Shown here piece after piece: positions 33,233 to 41,483 of a DNA stretch of 64,000 nucleotides (positions within the stretch are counted from its first letter, which is position 1; each line of letters starts with the position of its first letter). The DNA is taken from assembly GCA_902779305.1 (NCBI GenBank), contig CACZBD010000003.1, forward strand, positions 1 to 64,000, read 5' to 3'. The notes beneath the pieces are model-generated. The model did no database searches. It was given only the letters and a program-made list of their open reading frames with translations, and was not told the DNA's origin. Source of the DNA: an uncultured Lachnospiraceae bacterium (GTDB taxonomy: Bacteria; Bacillota; Clostridia; Lachnospirales; Lachnospiraceae). A program made the translations under genes and the position numbers.

Positions 33233-33682
33233 ATGTTAAGACCTAGTATTTTTGGAGAAGATTTATTTGACGACTGGTTTGCATTCCCGGATTTCAGAGA
33301 TCTGGATCGAACCGAAAGAAAGCTTTACGGCAGACATGCCGACAGGATGATGAAGACCGATGTTCATGAGCATGACGATCACTACGAAGTAGATATCGAC
33401 CTGCCCGGATTCAAGAAAGAAGAGATTGGTCTGGAACTGAACAACGGATATCTCATTGTCAGTGCAAACAAGGGTCTGGATAAGGACGAAAAAGATAAGA
33501 AGGGCAAACTTATCAGACAAGAGCGTTATTCCGGATCAATGCAGAGAAGCTTCTATGTCGGCGAGAACATCACCGAGGCGGACATCAAGGCAAGCTTCAA
33601 ACACGGTGTATTGAACCTCACCCTTCCTAAGAAGGAAAAAGAGAAACTCCCCGAAAAGAAACAAATACTCATCGAAGGATGA
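33233..33682 (+). CDS. Small heat shock protein Hsp20
   Basis: A 149-residue alpha-crystallin-type holdase chaperone. Short N-terminal arm (MLRPSIFGEDLFDDWFAF), alpha-crystallin domain from about 43 to 137 with VDIDLPGFKKEEIGLELNNG and the closing FKHGVLNLTLPK (the A-x-x-x-G-V-L motif as ASFKHGVL), and a C-terminal tail ending KKQILIEG with the IxI-type motif as ILI. Start ATG 33233 lies eight bases after GGAGG. Control by HrcA/CIRCE is visible upstream. Confidence 0.96.
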   Translation: MLRPSIFGEDLFDDWFAFPDFRDLDRTERKLYGRHADRMMKTDVHEHDDHYEVDIDLPGFKKEEIGLELNNGYLIVSANKGLDKDEKDKKGKLIRQERYSGSMQRSFYVGENITEADIKASFKHGVLNLTLPKKEKEKLPEKKQILIEG

Positions 33683-33691
33683 CGATAAAAT

Positions 33692-33724
33692 GGGCCTGCG
33701 GATTTCCCGCAGGCCGTTTCTTAT
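33692..33724 (+). terminator. Terminator of hsp20
   Basis: GGCCTGCGG pairs with CCGCAGGCC around ATTTC, followed by GTTTCTT, 10 nt after the hsp20 stop. Confidence 0.85.
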
Positions 33725-33726
33725 CC

Positions 33727-33790
33727 TGGTGCAATCGAATATAGACAGCGCCTATAAACTGCGAAAATTCGCTATATAAAAATTGCACCA
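33727..33790. repeat. 64-bp inverted repeat
   Basis: TGGTGCAAT (33727-33735) and ATTGCACCA (33782-33790) are perfect inverted ends; inside, GAATATAG and CTATAT continue the pairing imperfectly. It may be a small non-autonomous element or a transcribed hairpin. Confidence 0.6.
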
Positions 33791-33798
33791 AGGCCAAA

Positions 33799-33836
33799 GA
33801 AAAGCCCTTAAAACCATTGATTTTAAGGGCTTTCTT
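33799..33836 (-). terminator. Terminator of tRNA-Pro
   Basis: On the minus strand AAAGCCCTTAAAA pairs with TTTTAAGGGCTTT, with a T-rich tail (TTTTCTTT), starting 5 nt after tRNA-Pro. Confidence 0.85.
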
Positions 33837-33840
33837 CGTA

Positions 33841-33915
33841 TCGGGGTGACAGGATTCGAACCTGCGGCCTCGTGGTCCCAAACCACGCGCTCTAGCCAAA
33901 CTGAGCCACACCCCG
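33841..33915 (-). tRNA. tRNA-Pro (UGG)
   Basis: The reverse complement has acceptor CGGGGTG/CACCCCG, anticodon loop TTTGGGA (UGG), T-loop TTCGAAT and discriminator A. Its 3' part is duplicated at 32710-32732. Confidence 0.96.
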
Positions 33916-33982
33916 TAACCGTCGCTAAAACGGCTCTCAAATTATATCCCAGGTTATTTTTCTTGTCAATTTCAGGAAACTG

Positions 33983-34011
33983 TTGACAGAATGTTTTTTA
34001 TGTATTATTGT
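33983..34011 (+). promoter_or_regulatory. Promoter of the GntR/ABC operon
   Basis: TTGACA (33983-33988) and TATTGT (34006-34011), 17 nt apart, with the -10 box lying in the left arm of the operator. Confidence 0.75.
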
Positions 34012-34037
34012 ATTACGCAGTTAGTACAGTAATACAA
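34008..34037 (+). promoter_or_regulatory. Operator of the YtrA-type regulator
   Basis: TTGTATTAC-N12-GTAATACAA, a perfect 9-bp inverted repeat overlapping the -10 box and ending 22 nt before the regulator's start codon. This position fits autorepression. Confidence 0.82.
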
Positions 34038-34059
34038 TCCGAGGAAAGGAGTAGCAATC

Positions 34060-34434
34060 ATGTCATGGAAACTGGATTCAGACAGGCCGATCCATAAACA
34101 GCTGCTGGAAGTTCTGCTGACCGGGATCGTCTCCGGAACTTATCCGAGCGGATCCAAACTTCCGAGCGTTCGTGATCTGGCCATGGAAGCAGGGGTGAAC
34201 CCCAACACCATGCAAAGAGCGTTCACGGAGCTCGAGCAAAAAGGGCTGGTCCGTACGGAACGTACGGCGGGCAGGTTTGTGACGGACGACCGGGAAAAGA
34301 TCGAGCGCTCAAGAGATGCCATCGCAACGCAGCAGCTGACGCTGTTTCTTGATAAGATGCAGCAGCTGGGATTTCAGAAAAAAGAGATCGTATCTTTCGT
34401 GCGGTCCAAGATCGAGGAGGAAAAAAATGAGTGA
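34060..34434 (+). CDS. GntR-family regulator, YtrA type
   Basis: A 124-residue repressor with an N-terminal winged helix (10-75: PIHKQLLEVLLTGIVSGTYP, LPSVRDLAMEAGVNPNTMQR) and only a short helical C-terminus for dimerisation, the YtrA layout. Such regulators control the ABC exporter encoded with them. ATG 34060 has AAAGGAG upstream. It overlaps the ATPase gene by 8 nt. Confidence 0.93.
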   Translation: MSWKLDSDRPIHKQLLEVLLTGIVSGTYPSGSKLPSVRDLAMEAGVNPNTMQRAFTELEQKGLVRTERTAGRFVTDDREKIERSRDAIATQQLTLFLDKMQQLGFQKKEIVSFVRSKIEEEKNE

Positions 34435-35131
34435 GTTATTGCAGATCGAAGAGCTGGTGAAGGCCTACGGAAAAGGGCAGAAACCGGCGCTGGATCATAT
34501 CTCTTTTACAGTGGGAAGCGGCCGGATCGTCGGGCTGCTCGGACCGAACGGCAGTGGAAAGACGACCCTGATCAAACTGATCAACGGTCTTCTGACACCG
34601 ACTTCCGGAAAGGTTCTGATCTGCGGAGAGCAGCCGGGCGTTGCCTCAAAAGCGATCATTTCCTATCTGCCCGACCGCTTAAGCCTTCCGGGCGATCAGA
34701 CGATCGGAGAATGTATCGCCTATTATCGTGATTTTTACAAAGATTTCGACACGGAGCGCGCAGAGCAGATGCTCTCCTCTCTGCAGATAGACAGGAAAAA
34801 AAGGATCAAAGCCCTCTCCAAAGGCACCAGAGAGAAGGTGCAGCTGATCCTGGTCATGAGCCGCAGAGCGAAGCTTTACATTCTGGATGAGCCCATCGCC
34901 GGCGTGGATCCTGCTGCCAGGGATTATATCATCCGGACGATCATCGGCAACTATGACAAGGAAGCATCCATCCTGCTTTCCACGCATCTGATCTCTGATG
35001 TGGAGAATATCCTGGATGATGTGATCCTGATCCAGGACGGATCGATCCGTTTAAGTTCTTCCGTGGAGGATCTTCGCGAAGAAAAAGGAAAATCGCTGGA
35101 TGCGATCTTCAGGGAGGTGTTTGCATGTTAG
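34427..35131 (+). CDS. ABC transporter ATP-binding protein
   Basis: The start is ATG 34427 with GGAGG upstream, overlapping the regulator gene. The 234 residues contain Walker A GPNGSGKTT (about 38-46), a degenerate signature LSKGTREK (about 131; normally LSGGQ, a known variant in YtrB-like proteins), Walker B LYILDEPIAGVD (about 150-161) and H-loop STHLI (about 188). Drives the permease that follows. Known relatives respond to cell-wall antibiotics. Confidence 0.92.
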   Translation: MSELLQIEELVKAYGKGQKPALDHISFTVGSGRIVGLLGPNGSGKTTLIKLINGLLTPTSGKVLICGEQPGVASKAIISYLPDRLSLPGDQTIGECIAYYRDFYKDFDTERAEQMLSSLQIDRKKRIKALSKGTREKVQLILVMSRRAKLYILDEPIAGVDPAARDYIIRTIIGNYDKEASILLSTHLISDVENILDDVILIQDGSIRLSSSVEDLREEKGKSLDAIFREVFAC

Positions 35132-35931
35132 GCAAGTTGATGAAATACGAATGGAATTATATCTATAAGAAATTTCTGCTTTTTGCAGGGCTGATGGCCG
35201 TCGCATCGTGTGTGGGATATTTCTCCGCCGCGCAGTTTTCAAAGCTTGATCCCGACAGCAATCCTCTGCTGTTCATGTCGATCATGTTCGGGCTGATGAT
35301 CTATTATATGATCCTTTCCGGTGTCTCGATCGGGTTTACGATCATCATCGGCATCCGGTTCTACAAGACGGTTTACGGGGACCGGGGATATCTGACACAT
35401 ACACTGCCGGTCAGCGCAAGGCAGATCTACTGGTCACATATCATCGTGGACGGTCTCTGCCAGATCGTGCTCTGTGTGCTGATGCAGCTTAGCATCATGA
35501 TGGTGAGCACCCGTATGATGGCAGCCCTTGCAAGTGACATCACATTAAATGCGAGTGATTTTTACATGCAGATGTATGGGGCCGATAATCCGGTGCAGCT
35601 CCTTGTGGTCATCTTCTACAGCATCTTCGGCACTCTGGTCAGTCTGATCATGGTCTTTGCGTCCATCGTGCTCGGCCAGTATTGGAAGCGGCACAAGGTC
35701 TGGGGCGCGGTAGTCAGCTATCTGATCATCACCACCTGCATGATGGTGGTTTCCTGGGTCACGCTGATCCCGCAGTTCGTATACTATGTCTTCAATAATG
35801 CCTCACCTGACGGTATCGTTGCGATCCCTTCCTTCTTCTGGATCTCGATCATGCTGATCTCTGCAGTCTTTGGTGTCGTCACGTTCCTGATCATGGATCA
35901 TGGCATGACCAAACGGCTGAATCTCGAGTAA
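35125..35931 (+). CDS. ABC-2 type permease, YtrC/D-like
   Basis: A 268-residue integral membrane protein with six helices (about 20-38, 50-78, 105-128, 160-190, 196-218, 238-260) and no large outside domain. It overlaps the ATPase gene by 7 nt, completing the regulator-ATPase-permease operon. Cargo unknown. Confidence 0.85.
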   Translation: MLGKLMKYEWNYIYKKFLLFAGLMAVASCVGYFSAAQFSKLDPDSNPLLFMSIMFGLMIYYMILSGVSIGFTIIIGIRFYKTVYGDRGYLTHTLPVSARQIYWSHIIVDGLCQIVLCVLMQLSIMMVSTRMMAALASDITLNASDFYMQMYGADNPVQLLVVIFYSIFGTLVSLIMVFASIVLGQYWKRHKVWGAVVSYLIITTCMMVVSWVTLIPQFVYYVFNNASPDGIVAIPSFFWISIMLISAVFGVVTFLIMDHGMTKRLNLE

Positions 35932-35945
35932 GCCTTGCAAAAAAA

Positions 35946-36025
35946 TGGTCCCTCGGGGACGGGGTTAGTGGCTCATTTTCAGAAAATTCCGAAAATGAGC
36001 CACTAACCCCGTCCCCATGGGACCA
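35946..36025. repeat. REP-like palindromic repeat, inverted pair
   Basis: TGGTCCCTCGGGGACGGGGT plus TAGTGGCTCATTTT faces AAAATGAGCCACTAACCCCG plus TCCCCATGGGACCA around CAGAAAATTCCG. It lies between the convergent permease and coiled-coil lipoprotein genes. Confidence 0.95.
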
Positions 36026-36040
36026 CGCATGGGCGCACTG

Positions 36041-38488
36041 TTACTCGTGTTTGACGGGTGCAGATTCGATCACGAAGCGCACGGATCCTTCCTCACCTGC
36101 GGCACTGCCGCCAAAGGACTTGTAGGATTTGCCGGCATCGCTGATGGCTTTGACTCTTTGTTCCATGCTGTCAAGATCGGTATCAAACAGTTCCGTCAGT
36201 TTGGAGATCCCTTCCGCGTCGAACCGTACCATGCCTTCGTCTAATTTCTGCACGCCTGCATATAAGTCACTGGCACCGCTTGCCAGTTCCCCTGCTCCGT
36301 TTGCAAGCTGCTTCGAGCCGTCTATCAGAGTGGCCGAATTTGAGTTCAGTTCCTGCGTACCGCTGAGCAGTGTGCCGGTTCCTCCTCTGAGTTCAGAAGA
36401 CCCGGATTTCAGTTCGGATGCACCGTTTGAAAGTCTTAAAGTTCCGGATTTCAGATCTTTGGCCCCGCTGAAGAGTTTATGCATTCCCTCACTTAACGAG
36501 TCAGCGCCGCCGTTTAATTTTTCCGTTCCTGCTGATAACTGTGCCGCACCGTCAGCCACGCTGCCGGCACCGCTTGAGAGCTTTCCGATCCCGGCGTTTA
36601 ATGCATCCACATCCAAAGCCGCCTGCATGCCGGACAGACTGTCTGACAGGCTTCCTGCTGCAGAGGCCAGTTGCGATGCCGTTGCTGAAGCCATCTGCAA
36701 CGCTCCCTGTGCTGCGCCGATCTGGGCATTCGCCATCTGGATTTGTGCATTGGCCGCGCCGATCTGCGCATTGGCTGCATCCACTACCGCGCTGATCTGT
36801 CCGTTTGCGCCGTCTATTGCTGCTGCGAGATTTCCGATCGTGGCATTTGCCGATTCGATCTGCGCGTTTGCCGCATCGATCTGTGCATTTGCCTGAGACT
36901 CAGCCTCCGCTACCGCCGATGCCACTGCAGCTGCCGCTTCCTCATCCATGCCGTCCGTTGATACGGAGATGGAAACATGATCCACGGTCCCGGCCGTAGA
37001 TGCATCCGGAGCAGAAATACCTTCACCCGTAACCTCGGAAACACCGCTTACTTCCGAAAAAGCCGCAGCATTGAGTTTCTCCGCAAGTGCATTCAGACCA
37101 TCACGGATCTGTCCGGCACCGGATGCCGCCTGCCCCAGTCCGTCTTTTAACTGCGAGAGCGAGCTTACCTGCGACTGCAGTCCCTTAAGGCCTTCCGATA
37201 CCTGTGCGGCTCCGTCTTTGAGTCCGGCTGCACCGTTATTGATCTGACTGACGCCGTTTTTGACCTGATCGGCGCCTTGTACAGCGCTTCCGATCCCATC
37301 GCTCAGGGCACCTGCGCCTGCATCCACTTCATCGATCCCGTTCTTTAACGTGCCGATCCCATCATCCAGTCTGCCGGCTCCGTCATGGAGCTTTTGTGCG
37401 CCGTTTGACAGTTCACCGACACCGCCGGTATATTTGATAACTCCGTCATATAATTCTCCGCTGCCCTTTGCAAGTTCTCCGGCTCCGTTTGAAAGTGCTC
37501 CTGCGCCTGTACGAAGTTGTCCGCTTCCTTCCACCAGTCTGGTACCTGCATTTTTGAACTCTTCCATGGAAGCTCGCAGATCAGGCATCTGCATTTTTTC
37601 TGTATCCACGTTTTCCAGACCAAGTGCACCCATTACGTCGGAGCTGACCATGGTCAGCGTCATTCCCAGTTCAAAATCCTTTGCATCGGCTTCCACACTC
37701 ACCTCACTCGGGATCCTGATCTCGTCCTCGATCTTGGTAAGAAGCGCGGCATCCGAAACCTTTGTGCCGTTCAGACTGTCAACAAGCCCCGGGAAAGCCA
37801 TGCCCACCACGATGTCCTTATTGCCGTCGGAAATGACTGTTCCGTTTGTGACCGTAACATTGCTGAATTTTGCTGCATCAAGCATCATGCCGCTCATGAC
37901 TGCAAAAGGTGTATAGATCGTTTCTTTTTCACCGTTGATCTCCACCTGGTTTCTGTCGTGATTTTCATAATTCATTTTGATCTTCACATGCCCGCTCTTA
38001 CCGGCCAGCTCTTCAGGAGAAATCTCTCTGCCGTCAAGCTGATAGGAAATCTGCACATCAACAGGCAGGTCTTTATCCGTAGTGCCCTGATAATAGATAT
38101 CTTCACCGGATGCATTCCAGACCATCTGATCCCCGTTTTTTTCAAACTGCTGCGAGCCCTTCACGTTTTTGATGTCCTTAAGTTCCGACTCATCCATCAG
38201 TTCGCCGGAACTGCTGCTGTTTTTCAGCCAGTCACTTACTACGACCGAATCCACGCCGCCGCAGGCATTCGTTTTGACATAGACTGTCTCCTGCTTCTTT
38301 GCCATCTGTGCACCGACCGTGGATACGGCTGTCATCGCATCCATCAGTCTGTTTTCGTCCGTTTCACTTTTCTGCTGCGTCTCCTGTTTTATCTCTTCCG
38401 GCGCCGGCGCCTCGTTTTTGCATCCCGCAAGCAGCGACAGGATCATTGCCGATGTTAAAAATAAAGCCATTTCCTTTTTTCCACGCAT
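36041..38488 (-). CDS. Coiled-coil repeat lipoprotein, MMPL partner
   Basis: An 815-residue lipoprotein: signal with lipobox LSLLAGCKN (Cys about 23); a globular part (about 45-290); then long tracts of the heptad-like repeat xxLxxGAxxL (SGAGELASGASDLYAGVQKL and many variants), as in YhgE/Pip proteins; and, near 520-620, an Ala/Asn/Gln-rich stretch with repeated ANAQI. No C-terminal membrane helix. It follows the MMPL gene by 16 nt, so it is probably the outside, wall-spanning partner of that transporter. Exact role inferred. Confidence 0.82.
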   Translation of the reverse strand: MRGKKEMALFLTSAMILSLLAGCKNEAPAPEEIKQETQQKSETDENRLMDAMTAVSTVGAQMAKKQETVYVKTNACGGVDSVVVSDWLKNSSSSGELMDESELKDIKNVKGSQQFEKNGDQMVWNASGEDIYYQGTTDKDLPVDVQISYQLDGREISPEELAGKSGHVKIKMNYENHDRNQVEINGEKETIYTPFAVMSGMMLDAAKFSNVTVTNGTVISDGNKDIVVGMAFPGLVDSLNGTKVSDAALLTKIEDEIRIPSEVSVEADAKDFELGMTLTMVSSDVMGALGLENVDTEKMQMPDLRASMEEFKNAGTRLVEGSGQLRTGAGALSNGAGELAKGSGELYDGVIKYTGGVGELSNGAQKLHDGAGRLDDGIGTLKNGIDEVDAGAGALSDGIGSAVQGADQVKNGVSQINNGAAGLKDGAAQVSEGLKGLQSQVSSLSQLKDGLGQAASGAGQIRDGLNALAEKLNAAAFSEVSGVSEVTGEGISAPDASTAGTVDHVSISVSTDGMDEEAAAAVASAVAEAESQANAQIDAANAQIESANATIGNLAAAIDGANGQISAVVDAANAQIGAANAQIQMANAQIGAAQGALQMASATASQLASAAGSLSDSLSGMQAALDVDALNAGIGKLSSGAGSVADGAAQLSAGTEKLNGGADSLSEGMHKLFSGAKDLKSGTLRLSNGASELKSGSSELRGGTGTLLSGTQELNSNSATLIDGSKQLANGAGELASGASDLYAGVQKLDEGMVRFDAEGISKLTELFDTDLDSMEQRVKAISDAGKSYKSFGGSAAGEEGSVRFVIESAPVKHE

Positions 38489-38504
38489 GATCTTCTACCT
38501 CCTT

Positions 38505-40637
38505 TTATGCCTTCAACACTGTCTTGCCCGGATCTGTACGGTGCTTGACAGTTTCTTTTTTATGAAACAATGTATATGGTGCAAACTTCCACGATGTCAC
38601 GCAGATCAGCGGATCAAACAGCTGCAGCATCGTCGGCAGCATCGTCAACACGATAAACATGCTGATCAGGGCGCCTCTTGCCATCAGCGTGCAAAGAGAA
38701 CCGATCATATCGATGTTGCTGACCAGGCCGACGCCAAAGGTTGCGGCAAAGAAACTCAGCGCACTGACGACAATGGATTTCATACTGGCCTGATGCGCAA
38801 TGAGCGCCGCTTCCTTTCTGTCCTTCCCGGCCCCGCGCTCCTGTTTGTATCTGGTCGTCATCAGGATCGCGTAATCAACGGTGGACCCCAGCTGGATCGT
38901 CCCGATCACGATGGATGCAACAAACGGAAGGACCGTGCCGGTATAGTACGGAATTCCCATATTGATGAAGATCGCAAGCTCGATCACCCCGACCAGAACA
39001 AGCGGCAGGGAAAGGGATTTGAACACAAACAGAATGATCACAAAGATCGCTCCGATCGACACTTCGCTGACCGTTGCAAAGTCATGGTCCGTGATCCGGA
39101 TCAGATCCCTTGTGCAAGGCGCTTCTCCCACCAGCATGGCCTTCGGATCGTAACGTTTTGCAATCTGTCCCAGCTCATCGCACTGGTTGTTGACTTCTTC
39201 ACTTGCCACCTTGTATTCGGATAAAATAAGCATCAGTTTGTATTCATCGCTCTGCAGGGCGCTTTTGAGTTCCTCCGGGATCATGTCCGAGGGCACCATG
39301 GGTCCGACGATCGAATCCAGTCCCAGCACATCCTTGACGCCGTCCACGCTTCTGATCTCTTCGATCATCCGGTTCGTCTGATCCTGCGGCAGATCAACAT
39401 CACAGAGGAGCATGTGCGTACAGTTCATATCAAAGTTCTCATCCAGTTTCTCGTTTGCGATGATACTGGGCAGGTCCTTCGGAAGCGTCGAGTCCAGGTT
39501 GTAGTAGACCCCTGTTCGCTGATAGCCGTAAAAAGCGGGGATCAGCAACGCTATGAACAGAACCGCAAAGATCCATTTATGCTTAACGATGAAGGCCGAC
39601 AACTTCGGAAGATCCGGCAGCAGCGGTCTGTGGCCTGTCTTCCTGATCGCACCGTCGCATAAAAGCAGCATGGACGGTAAGATCGTCACGCAGGAGATCA
39701 CACCGATCAGCACGCCTTTTGCCATCACGATCCCTAAGTCCATACCGAGGGAAAAGCTCATGAAACAAAGGGCCACAAAACCTGCGATCGTGGTGATCGA
39801 GCTGCCGACAACGGAAGTAATGGTATCTGCGATCGCCGAAGCCATCGCTTCTTTCCGGTCAACCGATCCGTCCTTTAAGTGCTCCTCATAGCTGTGCCAG
39901 AGAAAGATCGAATAGTCCATTGTCACGCCCAGTTGCAGCACCGCCGTCAGCGCCTGCGTAATATAGGAAATCTCACCGAGCACAATGTTACTTCCAAGAT
40001 TGTATATGATCGACATGCCGATCCCGATCAGGAAAAAGACCGGTGCCAGAAACGAATCCATCGTCACGCCAAGCACAAGCATTGCCAGAACGACCGCGAT
40101 CAAAACATACAGCGGCGTTTCCTTGTCCGATAAGTTTTTCGTATCCACGACCACGGCGGACATTCCGCTTAAGAAGCACTGCTTCGTGCATATCTTCCGG
40201 ATCTCTCCGATCGCCTTCATCGTCCTGTCTGCCGAAGTAGTGTCCGAAAAGATCACGGCCATCATCGTGCAGTCGCCGTTATTGAAAGCCTTGTAAAGAT
40301 CGTCCGGGAGCATGGTCATGGGAATCGAAAGATCCGCGATGCTGTCATACCAGATCACGTCCGAAACGCCGTCCACCTGTTTGACTTTTTCTTTCAGATT
40401 TGAAACATCCCGTTCATCCATTCCCTCAACGATCAGGAACGAGAACGCTCCGGTTCCGAACTGGTCCACCAGAATGTCCTGCCCGACCATTGTCTCGATC
40501 TCATCCGGCAGATAGTAGAGGATGTCGTAATTGACCTTCGTCTTCAGATAGCCGATCACCGACGGGATCAGCAGCAACAACGAAATGATCACGATCATCA
40601 CTCTGGACCTTACCACTGCATTAGCAAATTTCTTCAT
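38505..40637 (-). CDS. MMPL-family RND-type transporter
   Basis: A 710-residue membrane protein with two homologous halves, each one helix, an outside domain and five helices (12 in all). GQVSVTMDYSIFLWHS-type motif appears as QLGVTMDYSIFLWHSYEE in half one and IQLGSTVDYAILMTTRY in half two, holding the intramembrane Asp-Tyr proton-relay pair of MMPL/SSD proteins. Exports lipids or drugs. Divergent from the TetR gene, with operators between. Confidence 0.92.
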   Translation of the reverse strand: MKKFANAVVRSRVMIVIISLLLLIPSVIGYLKTKVNYDILYYLPDEIETMVGQDILVDQFGTGAFSFLIVEGMDERDVSNLKEKVKQVDGVSDVIWYDSIADLSIPMTMLPDDLYKAFNNGDCTMMAVIFSDTTSADRTMKAIGEIRKICTKQCFLSGMSAVVVDTKNLSDKETPLYVLIAVVLAMLVLGVTMDSFLAPVFFLIGIGMSIIYNLGSNIVLGEISYITQALTAVLQLGVTMDYSIFLWHSYEEHLKDGSVDRKEAMASAIADTITSVVGSSITTIAGFVALCFMSFSLGMDLGIVMAKGVLIGVISCVTILPSMLLLCDGAIRKTGHRPLLPDLPKLSAFIVKHKWIFAVLFIALLIPAFYGYQRTGVYYNLDSTLPKDLPSIIANEKLDENFDMNCTHMLLCDVDLPQDQTNRMIEEIRSVDGVKDVLGLDSIVGPMVPSDMIPEELKSALQSDEYKLMLILSEYKVASEEVNNQCDELGQIAKRYDPKAMLVGEAPCTRDLIRITDHDFATVSEVSIGAIFVIILFVFKSLSLPLVLVGVIELAIFINMGIPYYTGTVLPFVASIVIGTIQLGSTVDYAILMTTRYKQERGAGKDRKEAALIAHQASMKSIVVSALSFFAATFGVGLVSNIDMIGSLCTLMARGALISMFIVLTMLPTMLQLFDPLICVTSWKFAPYTLFHKKETVKHRTDPGKTVLKA

Positions 40638-40660
40638 TCACTGCACCTTCTTTTAAAAAC

Positions 40661-40717
40661 TGACCATTGTTCATTTTTATCACACGATTGTTATAATACA
40701 AAAATGACCAATAGTCA
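40661..40717. promoter_or_regulatory. TetR operators and MMPL promoter
   Basis: TGACCATTGTTCATTTTT (from 40661) and AAAAATGACCAATAGTCA (to 40717) are inverted copies with two differences; each also has internal dyad symmetry (TGACCAatAGTCA). Between and over them, on the minus strand, lies TTGACT (40718-40713) - 17 nt - TATAAC (40695-40690), the MMPL promoter. TetR bound here would block it. Confidence 0.78.
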
Positions 40718-40788
40718 ATATTTTTTTTCAACTTATTGCTTTTTTCATAAAACAGTGAGAAAATCGTACTCAGAAAGGATCATCCGAT

Positions 40789-41388
40789 ATGGGAAAAGTC
40801 GCTCAGAACAAACAGCAGAAGCGGGAGGCGCTTCTGAATACAGCCTTTAAACTCTTCACAACAAAAGGCCTGCACAACACGTCCATCGCGGACATTGTTG
40901 AACAGGCCGGTGTAGCCAAGGGCACTTTTTACTTATATTTTAAGGATAAATACGACATCAACAACAAGCTGATGGTGCACCGCTCCACGGAACTCTTTGA
41001 TGCCGCCATGGAAAGGCTGCATGAAAAAGGGCTGACCGGGTACCGGGAAAAGCTGCTCTTCATCGTGGATGACATCATCACTTCTCTGGCAGAAAATAAA
41101 CTGCTGCTCATGTTCATTTCCAAGAATCTCGGTCTCGGTTTCTATCATTTTACAATGGAAAACGAGCAGATCGTGGAATATCCCTCGATCCATGATGCCT
41201 ATCAGGAGCTGGTGCAGGATACCGAGGGACAGATCAGCGATCCGAAGCTCATGCTCTACATGATCATCGAACTGGTAGGCAGCAGCATCTACTCCTCCAT
41301 TCTTTACAGCCAGCCTGTAGATATCGAAACGCTCAAACCTTATCTTTACAAGTCGATCAACGCGATCATCGATCAGTTTCTTCCATGA
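40789..41388 (+). CDS. TetR-family regulator
   Basis: A 199-residue repressor with the N-terminal TetR helix-turn-helix (about 12-58: LLNTAFKLFTTKGLHNTSIA, IVEQAGVAKGTFYLYFKDK) and a helical ligand/dimer domain. Divergent from the MMPL/lipoprotein operon, which it probably represses. AGAAAGGA precedes ATG 40789. Confidence 0.94.
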   Translation: MGKVAQNKQQKREALLNTAFKLFTTKGLHNTSIADIVEQAGVAKGTFYLYFKDKYDINNKLMVHRSTELFDAAMERLHEKGLTGYREKLLFIVDDIITSLAENKLLLMFISKNLGLGFYHFTMENEQIVEYPSIHDAYQELVQDTEGQISDPKLMLYMIIELVGSSIYSSILYSQPVDIETLKPYLYKSINAIIDQFLP

Positions 41389-41396
41389 TCCCCGGG

Positions 41397-41483
41397 TGGT
41401 CCCTTGGGGACGGGGTCAGCGGCTCATTTTTATGTAAACCAATCGGGGCAAAAATGAGCCACTAACCCCGTCCCCATGGTTCA
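41397..41483. repeat. REP-like palindromic repeat, inverted pair
   Basis: TGGTCCCTTGGGGACGGGGT plus CAGCGGCTCATTTT faces AAAATGAGCCACTAACCCCG plus TCCCCATGGTTCA. The last TCA (41481-41483) is the TGA stop codon of the GH31 gene on the minus strand. Confidence 0.93.
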
